Position numbers and translations under genes: made by a program. From Chryseobacterium viscerum (lineage in GTDB: Bacteria > Bacteroidota > Bacteroidia > Flavobacteriales > Weeksellaceae): DNA of 64,000 bases. Of this stretch, positions 35,458-43,356 are shown in pieces. The DNA is taken from the NCBI RefSeq assembly GCF_025949665.1, contig NZ_JAPDFT010000001.1, positions 1,054,001 to 1,118,000 of the forward strand. The letters run 5' to 3'. The notes below the pieces were generated by a model, which was not told where the DNA came from, did not search any database, and worked only from the letters and a program-made list of their open reading frames with translations. Numbering within the stretch: position 1 is the first letter of the stretch; every line of letters starts with the position of its first letter.

Positions 35458-37287
35458 TTAAATTTGATATTTTTGTTTAAAAAAAATATTAAGTAATTCC
35501 TTATTTTCCTCTTCTAAGAGAAATTGTTTTTCTTGTTCATTTAAATTACAGATTCCAAAATTTTTTAGATAATTTTTACTGAAAGATATAAAGCCAGATG
35601 AATAATCTTTTGACACATTTGATATATATTTATAAAAAATATCCGACTCAAGAATCTTTTTAAGTATCATAAGCTCTTCTTTAGAATCTGATATTACAGC
35701 TATCCCATTATAAAAAAGTAAATCCTTATCAAGGTTGATAATGAATTTTGGTTTCTTAGATATATGGGCAAAAAATAATTTAAATTTATCAATATCTAAT
35801 GATTGTCTCCTTCCGTAAGCATACCATTCTTCATATTTACCATTGCTTTTATCTCTCGTGGATAGAATTTCTCTCATATCACAAAGGTATTCATAGGCAT
35901 TAGGGTACTTAATTATAAAACGATCTTCTGATATTATTTTTAAGTTTGAATCGTATGGGAAAATTATTTTTTCATTAAGTAGTTTGATATCATCACTTTT
36001 TTTAATTTTATTTGCATTTACAATATTTCTACAAATTGATTTTTCAATTTTATATTCAATTTTATCCTTTAATAAATAATAGTTATTATCATCTTCTTTA
36101 AAGGGAGTAAACTTATAAATATTATTTTTTAGTGTAGCAATTCCATTTCTTGTAGTAAAAACTTTTGAAAATGGTTCTCCTATATTTTCAACAGTTCTAA
36201 CTAATTTTGCTGTAGATTCATCATTAACTAAATTCCATCCACTAAAATTGTTCAGTTCATTGTATAAATATGTCTTAAAAGAATCTAATTTTATTTTATT
36301 TATATTTTGACTTTCAGTCCTGATATATTTTACTATAGGATTATCTAATAAAATAAAACAAATACAGGTATAAGTATTTCTATCTTTAAATAATTGCTCA
36401 CCTCCAAAATTAATAATTGTTAAATCAATTTCTGAATTTTTAAAATAGTCTCTTAATGCTCTGCCATTAATGCTTTTCAAAAAAGTGTTAACAGTGATGT
36501 ATCCTAATATTCCTTTAGAATTTAGATTTTCTATTCCTATTTGAAAAAAAGGTATATATAAATCTGGATGTCCAGTCTTAGATACTTCTATTTTTTTTAG
36601 CTTTTCTAAAGTCTCAGTATCCATATTTCTTGAGCAGACATATGGGGGATTACCAATTATGATATCAAATCCATTTGATAATTTTATTTTATTATTCTTT
36701 TTACGCCAATCAAAATCTAAAGAATTTCCTTGATACAAATTAAACTTAAAATATTTTGAATCTTCTCCATATTCAATTGCTAATAAACTCAATAAAATTT
36801 TAGATCTTTCAACACTATGTTCTTCTATGTCAATTCCAAAAATATTATTTTCAAAAATTTCGTAAAAAGATTTATTAGTTTTTTTATAAATTTTTTCAGC
36901 TGCAGTTAATAAAAAACCACCGCAACCACAGGAAATATCTCCAATTTTGATATCAGGAATTTCATTATTGTTTTTTTGCGCAAAAGTTTTCTCCACAATA
37001 AAATCCCGGATAAATTTTGGAGTATATACAGCACCATTTACAATCTTAGTGGATGGTGAAATCACAAATTCAAAAGCCTCAATAAGTTCTTCAAAATTCG
37101 TTATTGATCCTAGATTATTAAGTTCTATTAAATCATCAGAAACTTGGTATAGACTTTTTATATATGTATTTTTAATATTAATTGTTTTTTTGTTGTATAA
37201 ATAATTACTAACAATTAAACAATTAACTGTATTGTTTTCAGTGTTGTACTTTTTTAAAAAATTAAAAAAAGCTTTACTTAATGCCAT
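35458..37287 (-). CDS. N6-adenine DNA methyltransferase (Eco57I/type IIG-like)
   Basis: A 609-residue DNA methyltransferase that would methylate adenine in a specific sequence. It shows the start AVYTPKFIRDFIVEK, SAM motif I (GDISCGCGGFLLTAAEKIY) and the catalytic motif IV NPPY (IIGNPPYVCSRN). The C-terminal half (about 400-600) looks like a target-recognition domain. No PD-(D/E)xK nuclease motif was evident at the N-terminus and no restriction endonuclease gene is adjacent. It is the last gene of a tight four-gene operon, 12 bases after the 238-residue gene. The region is far richer in A+T than its surroundings, which suggests horizontal transfer. Role in the operon: host marking or a regulated modification (inference). 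Confidence 0.88.
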   Translation of the reverse strand: MALSKAFFNFLKKYNTENNTVNCLIVSNYLYNKKTINIKNTYIKSLYQVSDDLIELNNLGSITNFEELIEAFEFVISPSTKIVNGAVYTPKFIRDFIVEKTFAQKNNNEIPDIKIGDISCGCGGFLLTAAEKIYKKTNKSFYEIFENNIFGIDIEEHSVERSKILLSLLAIEYGEDSKYFKFNLYQGNSLDFDWRKKNNKIKLSNGFDIIIGNPPYVCSRNMDTETLEKLKKIEVSKTGHPDLYIPFFQIGIENLNSKGILGYITVNTFLKSINGRALRDYFKNSEIDLTIINFGGEQLFKDRNTYTCICFILLDNPIVKYIRTESQNINKIKLDSFKTYLYNELNNFSGWNLVNDESTAKLVRTVENIGEPFSKVFTTRNGIATLKNNIYKFTPFKEDDNNYYLLKDKIEYKIEKSICRNIVNANKIKKSDDIKLLNEKIIFPYDSNLKIISEDRFIIKYPNAYEYLCDMREILSTRDKSNGKYEEWYAYGRRQSLDIDKFKLFFAHISKKPKFIINLDKDLLFYNGIAVISDSKEELMILKKILESDIFYKYISNVSKDYSSGFISFSKNYLKNFGICNLNEQEKQFLLEEENKELLNIFFKQKYQI

Positions 37288-37299
37288 TTAAATATTTTG

Positions 37300-38016
37300 T
37301 CAATGAATGTATAAAGGAAATACATTTCTAAAATTAAAATCATCATGCCTGCAGTCTGTTTCAAATGATTTGAAATAAATGTCCCACATAAGCTTCTGTG
37401 AGTCTATTATAATTGATTGATAATCATGATCATTTAAAAGGTCCATTTTTTTTGGAACATCTTTCGAACTTATAAAATTATTTATGATAAAATGTAACCC
37501 TAAAAATAGATCCATTGGGGGATGAGGAATTCTTGGAAAATCAATCAATAAGATTTCCCCTGTCTCCATTCCTTCTAATTTTTGACCTCCTCCCTGAAAA
37601 TGATAATACGGGTGAGTATATTTTGGCTCTGCTGAAGCGATATTTTTATCTAGATGCCATGCATAGTTATATTCTTTTGCGTCTTCGTCATAACCAACAA
37701 TTTGTATATCGAAAGCATACTCTTCAATTAAATCATTTTTATTATAATCTCTAGCAGAATCTATTAATATATAATGATCAAAATAAATTATAAAATCTTT
37801 AATAGCAATAGGAGTTGTACCAGAAATACAGTGGTTAATATTTATTATTATTTCTTTAGCATCAATGTTGAATTTTCCATTATAGTTAATTTGGGAGTAT
37901 ATTACACTTTCTAATTTTCGTAAATTAACTAATTCTACTGGAATATTATAAGCGCTAAATTTTTTTATTAAAGTAGATAAGTTTCTATAAAATGAATTGT
38001 AGTTCCATCTAGACAT
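37300..38016 (-). CDS. Unknown protein of the GHKL/receiver/methyltransferase operon
   Basis: A 238-residue protein with no signal peptide or membrane segment. It begins MSRWNYNSFYRNLSTLIKKF and contains a conserved-looking THPYYHFQGGGQKLEGMETG segment and LIDFPRIPHPPMDLFLGLHF. I do not recognise a fold. It sits three bases after the receiver gene and 12 before the methyltransferase, so it is made together with them. The HPYYHFQGGG stretch has the look of a ligand- or metal-binding loop, which is only an impression. Confidence 0.75.
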   Translation of the reverse strand: MSRWNYNSFYRNLSTLIKKFSAYNIPVELVNLRKLESVIYSQINYNGKFNIDAKEIIININHCISGTTPIAIKDFIIYFDHYILIDSARDYNKNDLIEEYAFDIQIVGYDEDAKEYNYAWHLDKNIASAEPKYTHPYYHFQGGGQKLEGMETGEILLIDFPRIPHPPMDLFLGLHFIINNFISSKDVPKKMDLLNDHDYQSIIIDSQKLMWDIYFKSFETDCRHDDFNFRNVFPLYIH

Positions 38017-38019
38017 ATT

Positions 38020-39084
38020 TTATAGTGTTTTATTGTATTCAATCATTTTCTCTCTATCTATGTTATTAAGATATTTATTTAGTTTAGAAGATTCTAGAGA
38101 TGCTTCCATTGAAATATACTCGTTATCTTGCCAAGGAAGTAAATTTTTCTTTCGTAGCTCTAATCCATCTAATGGATCAATAGGTAGAAGTTTATCAAGG
38201 CAGATTGTCCAAAAATATTCGCTTTTAGAATGAGTTGATTTTTCTAACGGTATTAATCTTTTTAAGCCAGTTATTTGCGTAATTTTTTCACACCTCGCGG
38301 GTCCTTTTAATCTTCTAATATTTTGTCCGTCAGTTTTTTTTAGCCACCATTCTTCAATTTCGTTCCACCACCATCTATTATGTGAAGTTGAATAGATACC
38401 TTTGTATTTGTATTCAGTAAACTCGTTAAGTAATGAATTCCAGTCTAATGAATCTTTTTTAATTCCTAGTCTAGCTGATAGGACGTCTTCTCCTACAAGA
38501 AAATTAAATGATTTTATTATCTTATGATAGATATAAAAAGCAATTTTATTTATGTTATCTTTATATTGATCTCCTTCTAAAGTTTCTTTTACTAAATAAT
38601 CAACTCCTGAATATTGATCATCTGTAGCTTGCAAAATTTTTTGTAAATTATTATCCGATGAAGCAATTGTTTTATAACCTTCAATAAATGATTTGATTCT
38701 TGTACACATTTCGGGTAACCTTTGTCGGAATTCTGTTTTAGTTTTTACAAAGTCAAACAAATCATGACTAGTAAAGTCTTTATAATATGTACTTATATTT
38801 TCTTGATTGGTAATTAAGAAGATAGGTTTATATTTTTTGTCTTCAATATTTTTTGTCCTAAGATTTTGAGCTAATGATGGAGCATTGAATAATATAACAT
38901 TATTTGATTCTTCATCTAATTTAAAATCCAATAATATTGCCTGAAAAGTATCAGATATCATTTCTACAAATACTTTATCAAAGCTTGTAGGCTTATGTGG
39001 AGTGACTTCAATATCATGTTGTTCAATATCCATGGCAAGTGAACTTGCTTCAAGATCTTCAATGTATATAATTTTATATGCCAT
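38020..39084 (-). CDS. Receiver-domain protein with an unknown C-terminal output domain
   Basis: A 354-residue protein. The N-terminal 120 residues are a response-regulator receiver: acidic pair E9/D10 (IIYIEDLEAS), phosphoacceptor D53 in AILLDFKLDEES, a threonine in FLITNQ and a lysine in FDFVKTKTEF. The rest (about 140-354) is not a known DNA-binding domain; it has the aromatic stretch SHNRWWWNEIEEWWLKKT. Its ATG overlaps the end of the GHKL kinase by 11 bases, which points to a kinase/receiver pair. The output is unlike a transcription factor, so it may act on the methyltransferase or on the 238-residue protein. Confidence 0.83.
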   Translation of the reverse strand: MAYKIIYIEDLEASSLAMDIEQHDIEVTPHKPTSFDKVFVEMISDTFQAILLDFKLDEESNNVILFNAPSLAQNLRTKNIEDKKYKPIFLITNQENISTYYKDFTSHDLFDFVKTKTEFRQRLPEMCTRIKSFIEGYKTIASSDNNLQKILQATDDQYSGVDYLVKETLEGDQYKDNINKIAFYIYHKIIKSFNFLVGEDVLSARLGIKKDSLDWNSLLNEFTEYKYKGIYSTSHNRWWWNEIEEWWLKKTDGQNIRRLKGPARCEKITQITGLKRLIPLEKSTHSKSEYFWTICLDKLLPIDPLDGLELRKKNLLPWQDNEYISMEASLESSKLNKYLNNIDREKMIEYNKTL

Positions 39085-41422
39085 ATTTTTCTAAATCTTT
39101 TTCTGTTGCTTTTGGAATTTCTATTCTTATAGTTGTAGAATAATCTTCCTTAGGAGAAGCTACAAATATATTTCCTCTGTAACTTTTTACAGTATCTTTT
39201 ACTATCTTTAATCCAAGCCCTGTTCCTGATATTTCATTAGAAGGGGCAAAACTTTCAAAATTAATTGATGAAGTTGTAGTAAAAAACTCATCAAAAATTC
39301 TCTCTTCAATTTCAGCTGAAATGCCATCACCATTATCTGAAAATTCGAGATATACTAGATTTTCAACATCGCCACATTCAATAAGAATTTTACCTTGAAC
39401 ACCTGCTCTTTTTATAGCTTTTATTGAGTTTGTGTATAAATTAAATAATATTGAAGACCACTCTGATGGATGCATAGGTTTAGTAAATAATCTATATTTT
39501 CTAAATATTGGCTCTTCAAATATTGAAATTTTATTATCTAAAAGGCCACTTTCTAATGAGTTTATGAAGTCTTTTGTGATCACTCTTAAATCCAATGGTA
39601 TCAGCTCACGTATTAAATTTTGTGATACAACATTATCAAAATATGAAGTGTAATTATTAAAAGTAGTGAAATTATTATCTAGTAATGTTAATCTCTTCAA
39701 AGCAACATGATCGTTATCAAGTTTTCTAATAAGAAAATTAATATCACTCTTTATGTTATCTGTATAATATTTGATTTCATGTATAAATTGCGCAATTGTT
39801 AAACCTACACTGCTCAGAACTCTTAACATAGATTTTTCTTTTAGAAAATCTGCTTGCTCCTCTTTTTGCAGCTTGTCAATTTCGGAAATTGTTTTTTTTA
39901 ATGCATCTAATTTTTTCTTTCTTCTTTTTTTAACTTCTATACTATTGGTCTCATTCTCTAAAGCTTGATCAAGTTCTTCAAGTGTATGAGAAATATTTTT
40001 TATACGTAAATCAATTTTTTCCCAATTTCCTTCCCGGTCTTTCGTTTGGCCTGATGTAACTTTTATATTTCGAAGTTCAGCAACTTTTAGAACACCAGTT
40101 ATTAATGTTCTATAAACAAAGTTTTGCATTTCTATTAGCGCATCGTTTTCGGTCAGTCCCTCCCTACTTGATGTTTCATAAAAATAGTTTTCATGATCAA
40201 CTAATTGAACAAATCCAAAGAAATTATTGTTTGAATGTGGTGGCAGTATTGATCTTTGTCTAGCAGATTTATCTAACTTTAGCCAATCATTAGATGGCTC
40301 ACCATATGGTAATACTCTAAATCCATTTCTGTATAATCTTATTCCACCTTGAGTGGCTGCTAGTTTTTTTATTAATGTTGATTGGGTTGCGGGTATCAGA
40401 TCGGATTCATAAATAAAATAATAAGCCTTGAAATTAAGATTTTTTATAAATTTAAATGGAACACCCTCAATATCTGGATCACTACTTATATCACCAATTT
40501 CATTGATATCTAATTTTTTACTTATAATACTAAATATTCCTTTTCCTTCACCATTGATATGACCATCTATTTCGGCAACAGCATGGTCGTAAATCATTTT
40601 CTGATTATCAGCAATTGTTTTCCGAACTCCATTATCTACTTTGTAAAATTTTGTTGAAAAAATATTTTCTGAATATTCGTCATTATCTTTACTTGAGTCT
40701 TTAATTTGTGATTTTTCAATAATTGGTTTTAAAGTGTAAGGTTGAATTATATCCGAAACATATCTATAAATTCTCTTGATAGATGCTTCTGACCATTTAT
40801 CCCGTAAATCACTTATAATTAGCTCCGTCCCAGATTTATCCTTGCTTGGTATTTCTTCTAATAAGTTATATATAGAATTTAAATCAGAATCAGCAAGATA
40901 TTTGTTCCAATCTATTGTTAATTTAAGACATGTATCAGACCTCTCAGTTTGAGTCAGAATTGTTAATTTACTACCAAGTCTTTGTACTGCAAATCTACCT
41001 ATCCCTTTTTGACCAGCTCTTTTTCTATTAAATAATTTTGAAAATTGGTTATGTATTTTATTAGTAGAAGATATTCGCATAAAACCATTAATTAGTTCGT
41101 CTCGACTCATACCTGCTCCATTATCTTTAATTTTTAAAATACCTCCAACATCATTAGTATCAATAAAACGTAATTCAACTAAAGTGGCGTCAGCATCGTA
41201 AGAATTTTTAACTAATTCTGAAACAGCTGTTTCTTGCCTTGCAACTAATTCTTTACCAAGTCTATCTATTACCCCAGAATCAATAGAAAATCGCACTTTA
41301 CTTTTATCTAAGTCAGCTATTTCTCCCGACAACTTAATAATTTTAGAACTATCAATAATATCCTTTGATAATTCAATATTTAAATCATTCTTTAAAAGGT
41401 TAAGTTTTTCTTGATCGTTCAT
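39074..41422 (-). CDS. Double-GHKL protein: MORC/Hsp90-like ATPase fused to a histidine kinase
   Basis: A 782-residue soluble protein with two GHKL ATPase modules. The first (about 45-260) is of the Hsp90/MutL/MORC type: ELVKNSYDADA (N-box, 70-79), IKDNGAGM (98-105) and KGIGRFAVQRLG (139-150). The middle carries a lysine-rich coiled coil. The second (about 546-770) is a histidine kinase: H548 in FIHEIKYYTD, N-box NLYTNSIKAI (N665), FSDNGDGIS and GTGLGLKIVKDT. It is the first gene of the operon and overlaps the receiver gene. A kinase with an Hsp90-like front end that senses something in the cytoplasm and signals to the receiver is the natural reading. Confidence 0.86.
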   Translation of the reverse strand: MNDQEKLNLLKNDLNIELSKDIIDSSKIIKLSGEIADLDKSKVRFSIDSGVIDRLGKELVARQETAVSELVKNSYDADATLVELRFIDTNDVGGILKIKDNGAGMSRDELINGFMRISSTNKIHNQFSKLFNRKRAGQKGIGRFAVQRLGSKLTILTQTERSDTCLKLTIDWNKYLADSDLNSIYNLLEEIPSKDKSGTELIISDLRDKWSEASIKRIYRYVSDIIQPYTLKPIIEKSQIKDSSKDNDEYSENIFSTKFYKVDNGVRKTIADNQKMIYDHAVAEIDGHINGEGKGIFSIISKKLDINEIGDISSDPDIEGVPFKFIKNLNFKAYYFIYESDLIPATQSTLIKKLAATQGGIRLYRNGFRVLPYGEPSNDWLKLDKSARQRSILPPHSNNNFFGFVQLVDHENYFYETSSREGLTENDALIEMQNFVYRTLITGVLKVAELRNIKVTSGQTKDREGNWEKIDLRIKNISHTLEELDQALENETNSIEVKKRRKKKLDALKKTISEIDKLQKEEQADFLKEKSMLRVLSSVGLTIAQFIHEIKYYTDNIKSDINFLIRKLDNDHVALKRLTLLDNNFTTFNNYTSYFDNVVSQNLIRELIPLDLRVITKDFINSLESGLLDNKISIFEEPIFRKYRLFTKPMHPSEWSSILFNLYTNSIKAIKRAGVQGKILIECGDVENLVYLEFSDNGDGISAEIEERIFDEFFTTTSSINFESFAPSNEISGTGLGLKIVKDTVKSYRGNIFVASPKEDYSTTIRIEIPKATEKDLEKYGI

Positions 41423-41530
41423 TAAAAAACATTAATATTAAATATGTAAATATACTAAAAATAGGTAAGGCTATTGGTATAATTAATTATCATATTTTTT
41501 TTTCATAATTATTTTTCTAGTTGTTAACTT

Positions 41531-41575
41531 CAAAGATATAGCACTTTTTTTTTATTACATTACGGCTTTCCGTAA
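41531..41575 (-). promoter_or_regulatory. Candidate promoter and operator of the double-GHKL operon
   Basis: On the minus strand TATATCTTTG (41531-41540) matches the Bacteroidota -7 element TAnnTTTG, 109 bases before the operon's start codon. Just upstream lies the inverted repeat TTACGG-AAAG-CCGTAA (41560-41575), a plausible operator. A second, longer inverted repeat (AGTATTTTC...GAAAATACT) lies around 41614-41651. Confidence 0.5.
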
Positions 41576-41667
41576 ACAACAAAAATAAAAATCACTTTAA
41601 AATTTCGATTCAGTATTTTCACGGAAATTTTTAAAATTTCAAACGAAAATACTTTCAAAATTTCGAC

Positions 41668-41698
41668 ATAAAAAAATCCCAACTCTCGTCAGGATTTA
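41668..41698 (-). terminator. Terminator of the small HTH gene
   Basis: The stem AAATCC/GGATTT around a partly self-complementary centre, with a T run on the minus strand, lies about 25 bases after the HTH gene stop. It separates that gene from the operon downstream. Confidence 0.5.
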
Positions 41699-41720
41699 TT
41701 CATTATATTATTTTCGTAAT

Positions 41721-41942
41721 CTATATTCCAACCATCTTAAAGAAGCTGGCAAGCGTTAAGTTCTTAGCATGGCAAATTCGCATGATTGTAAGAAGAGCAA
41801 TTTGATAATTTTCATCATCTTTTATTCTTCGGACAGTCTTTTCATCAATATTGTGATCTACTGCAAATTTACTGTTATTGTTCAAAGGGATAACCCATTC
41901 ATCCCTTATAAATTCAACAATCTTTCTATTTGCTTCTGTCAT
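41721..41942 (-). CDS. Small HTH (XRE-like) DNA-binding protein
   Basis: A protein of about 73 residues starting at the ATG at 41942 (MTEANRKIVEFIRDEW). KFAVDHNIDEKTVRRIKDD is a helix-turn-helix and LLTIMRICHAKNLTLASFF is the closing helix seen in XRE-type regulators. A longer frame reaching to 42047 exists but crosses the divergent gene's start. The gene is divergent from the 173-residue gene, with a perfect dyad in between, and is separated from the double-GHKL operon by a terminator. It may regulate itself, the divergent gene or the operon. Confidence 0.72.
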   Translation of the reverse strand: MTEANRKIVEFIRDEWVIPLNNNSKFAVDHNIDEKTVRRIKDDENYQIALLTIMRICHAKNLTLASFFKMVGI

Positions 41943-41976
41943 AGAAACAAATAAATTACTTATTCTTATAAAAATC

Positions 41977-41992
41977 TCGGACTCAAGTCCGA
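41977..41992. promoter_or_regulatory. Perfect dyad between the divergent HTH and 173-residue genes
   Basis: TCGGACT-CA-AGTCCGA is a perfect 7-bp inverted repeat. It abuts an AATATTTG sequence that could be the -7 element for the plus-strand gene, a usual place for a repressor site. The neighbouring HTH protein is the obvious candidate to bind it. Confidence 0.5.
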
Positions 41993-42034
41993 ATATTTGC
42001 AATTTTTTATTACATTTATAAAAAAAATACAAAC

Positions 42035-42556
42035 ATGAAAAAGACAAGCATACATTTTGAACCTCAGCTTTGGAAAGGCGGTAAGAAGCGCTCTGGGTTA
42101 CAGCTGATGGAGAATTTTTACCAGTTCAATGATCTGGCAGTCTCTAAAGAGAAGTTAAACAGCATTATGAGTTACGCCGTAAAGCGAAACAGCTGGATCA
42201 ATGAAGATCCATCGGTAGTTTTTCAGTTTCATCAGGCGGTGCGGTCGTTTGTGCGTGCCTGCTACCTCATCCATTTGGAAGGAAAGAAATGGGTTACAGA
42301 TCCTCCGTTGGAAAATCCTTCTCCATGGGTTCTCGGCTTACTTTCGGAGAAAGAATACCAAAATCCAGTGTTGGTTTTTAAAAAAGCATTCAAAGAATAC
42401 AGTGTCAAAGAGTTTGATTATTTTATGTCCGGGATAGTCTATTTCTCAATGGGAGCCTACGATAAACTTCCGGAAACAAATCTTGTTAATCCATATTTGC
42501 ACCTGCTGAAAATGCTGGATGCGGGGCATCTTATGCTGGAAAGGAGAGGAAAGTAG
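42035..42556 (+). CDS. Unknown protein, probably conserved
   Basis: A 173-residue protein with no signal peptide or membrane helix. It begins MKKTSIHFEPQLWKGGKKRS and has a mostly helical body with PSVVFQFHQAVRSFVRACYL and DYFMSGIVYFSMGAYDKLPE. I recognise no domain. Codon use and base composition are like the core genes and unlike the AT-rich operon before it, so it marks the right boundary of that island. It is divergent from the small HTH gene. Confidence 0.7.
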   Translation: MKKTSIHFEPQLWKGGKKRSGLQLMENFYQFNDLAVSKEKLNSIMSYAVKRNSWINEDPSVVFQFHQAVRSFVRACYLIHLEGKKWVTDPPLENPSPWVLGLLSEKEYQNPVLVFKKAFKEYSVKEFDYFMSGIVYFSMGAYDKLPETNLVNPYLHLLKMLDAGHLMLERRGK

Positions 42557-42642
42557 GAGCTGGGAGCGTGAGGCTGGAAGATGGAAGTCATTGTAAGGTG
42601 TAGTGATAGCTGGTTGGTATGGATACCTATTAATTTCAAGGC

Positions 42643-42718
42643 TGTCATTCTGAACGAAATGGAATGTAGTGAAGAATCTCATATATTTTAAGGAGATTCT
42701 TCCTTCGTCAGAATGACA
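42643..42718. repeat. Long REP-like hairpin, complete copy
   Basis: The arms TGTCATTCTGAACGAA...GAAGAATCTC and GAGATTCTTCCTTCGTCAGAATGACA pair almost fully around an AT loop. Such TCATTCTGA-...-AGATTCTTCC elements are frequent between genes in flavobacteria (from memory). It stands just before repeat copy E. Confidence 0.75.
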
Positions 42719-42733
42719 ATACTAAGCTAAGGA

Positions 42734-42904
42734 TTTAACGCAAAGGTTTACTACTATCATTATCTTATTATAAGGGAGCAAAGCTGGAATCAATTTCATT
42801 GATTTTTCTAAGCGGACGCATAGCCTTACAGTTTCATCCGCGACTTTGTCGCCCTCTTTGCACCCTTATTAATAAATGGATTGAAAATTTTCTTTGCGTT
42901 TAAA
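42734..42904. repeat. Structured intergenic repeat, copy E
   Basis: Same element and orientation as copies A-D. Outer arms TTTAACGCAAAG and CTTTGCGTTTAA are intact; the central hairpin is GCGACTTTGTCGC, with a loop different from copy C but both arms kept. The right inner arm is altered (CTTTGCACCC). Confidence 0.85.
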
Positions 42905-42930
42905 GAAACAGAAGGTTGGAAGATAGTTGA

Positions 42931-42989
42931 GAAATGTAGTGAAGAATCTCATATATTTCCAGGGAGATTCTTCCTTCGTCAGAATGACA
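42931..42989. repeat. REP-like hairpin, truncated copy
   Basis: The same element as at 42643-42718 but lacking the outer TGTCATTCTGAACG arm. It precedes repeat copy F at the same spacing as the complete copy precedes E, so the hairpin and the structured repeat were duplicated together with a period of 271 bases. Confidence 0.7.
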
Positions 42990-43004
42990 GTGCTAAGCTA
43001 AGGA

Positions 43005-43174
43005 TTTAACGCAAAGGTTTACTAAAATTATTATTCTATTACAAGGGAGCAAAGCTGGAATCAATTTCATTGATTTTTCTAAGCGGACGCATAGCCTTAC
43101 AGCTTCATCTGCGACTTTGTTGCCCTCTTAGCTTCCTTTTTAATAAACGGATTGAAAATTTTCTTTGCGTTTAA
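43005..43174. repeat. Structured intergenic repeat, copy F
   Basis: Tandem partner of copy E, 271 bases on. Outer arms are intact; the inner right arm reads TTAGCTTCCTT and the central hairpin has one change (GCGACTTTGTTGC). It ends about 180 bases before the serine hydrolase gene. Confidence 0.85.
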
Positions 43175-43356
43175 AGAAACAAAAGACTGGAAGATAAAAG
43201 TTATTTTAGGCCGCATACAATGACGTTTTTTAGATAAAAATAAAAAACTCCTGAAGCAGAGCATACTACTGATGATATTCTTTGTATTTTTAGTACGGCA
43301 ACAAAGGCGAAGAAAGTATTGGCCTTTCAATCCGAAATATTGTAAGCAAATAGAAA

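Noticed and set aside
35458..37287. Complete type IIG restriction-modification enzyme
   Set aside because: Methyltransferase motifs and a recognition region are visible, but I found no nuclease motif and the length is short for a fused enzyme.
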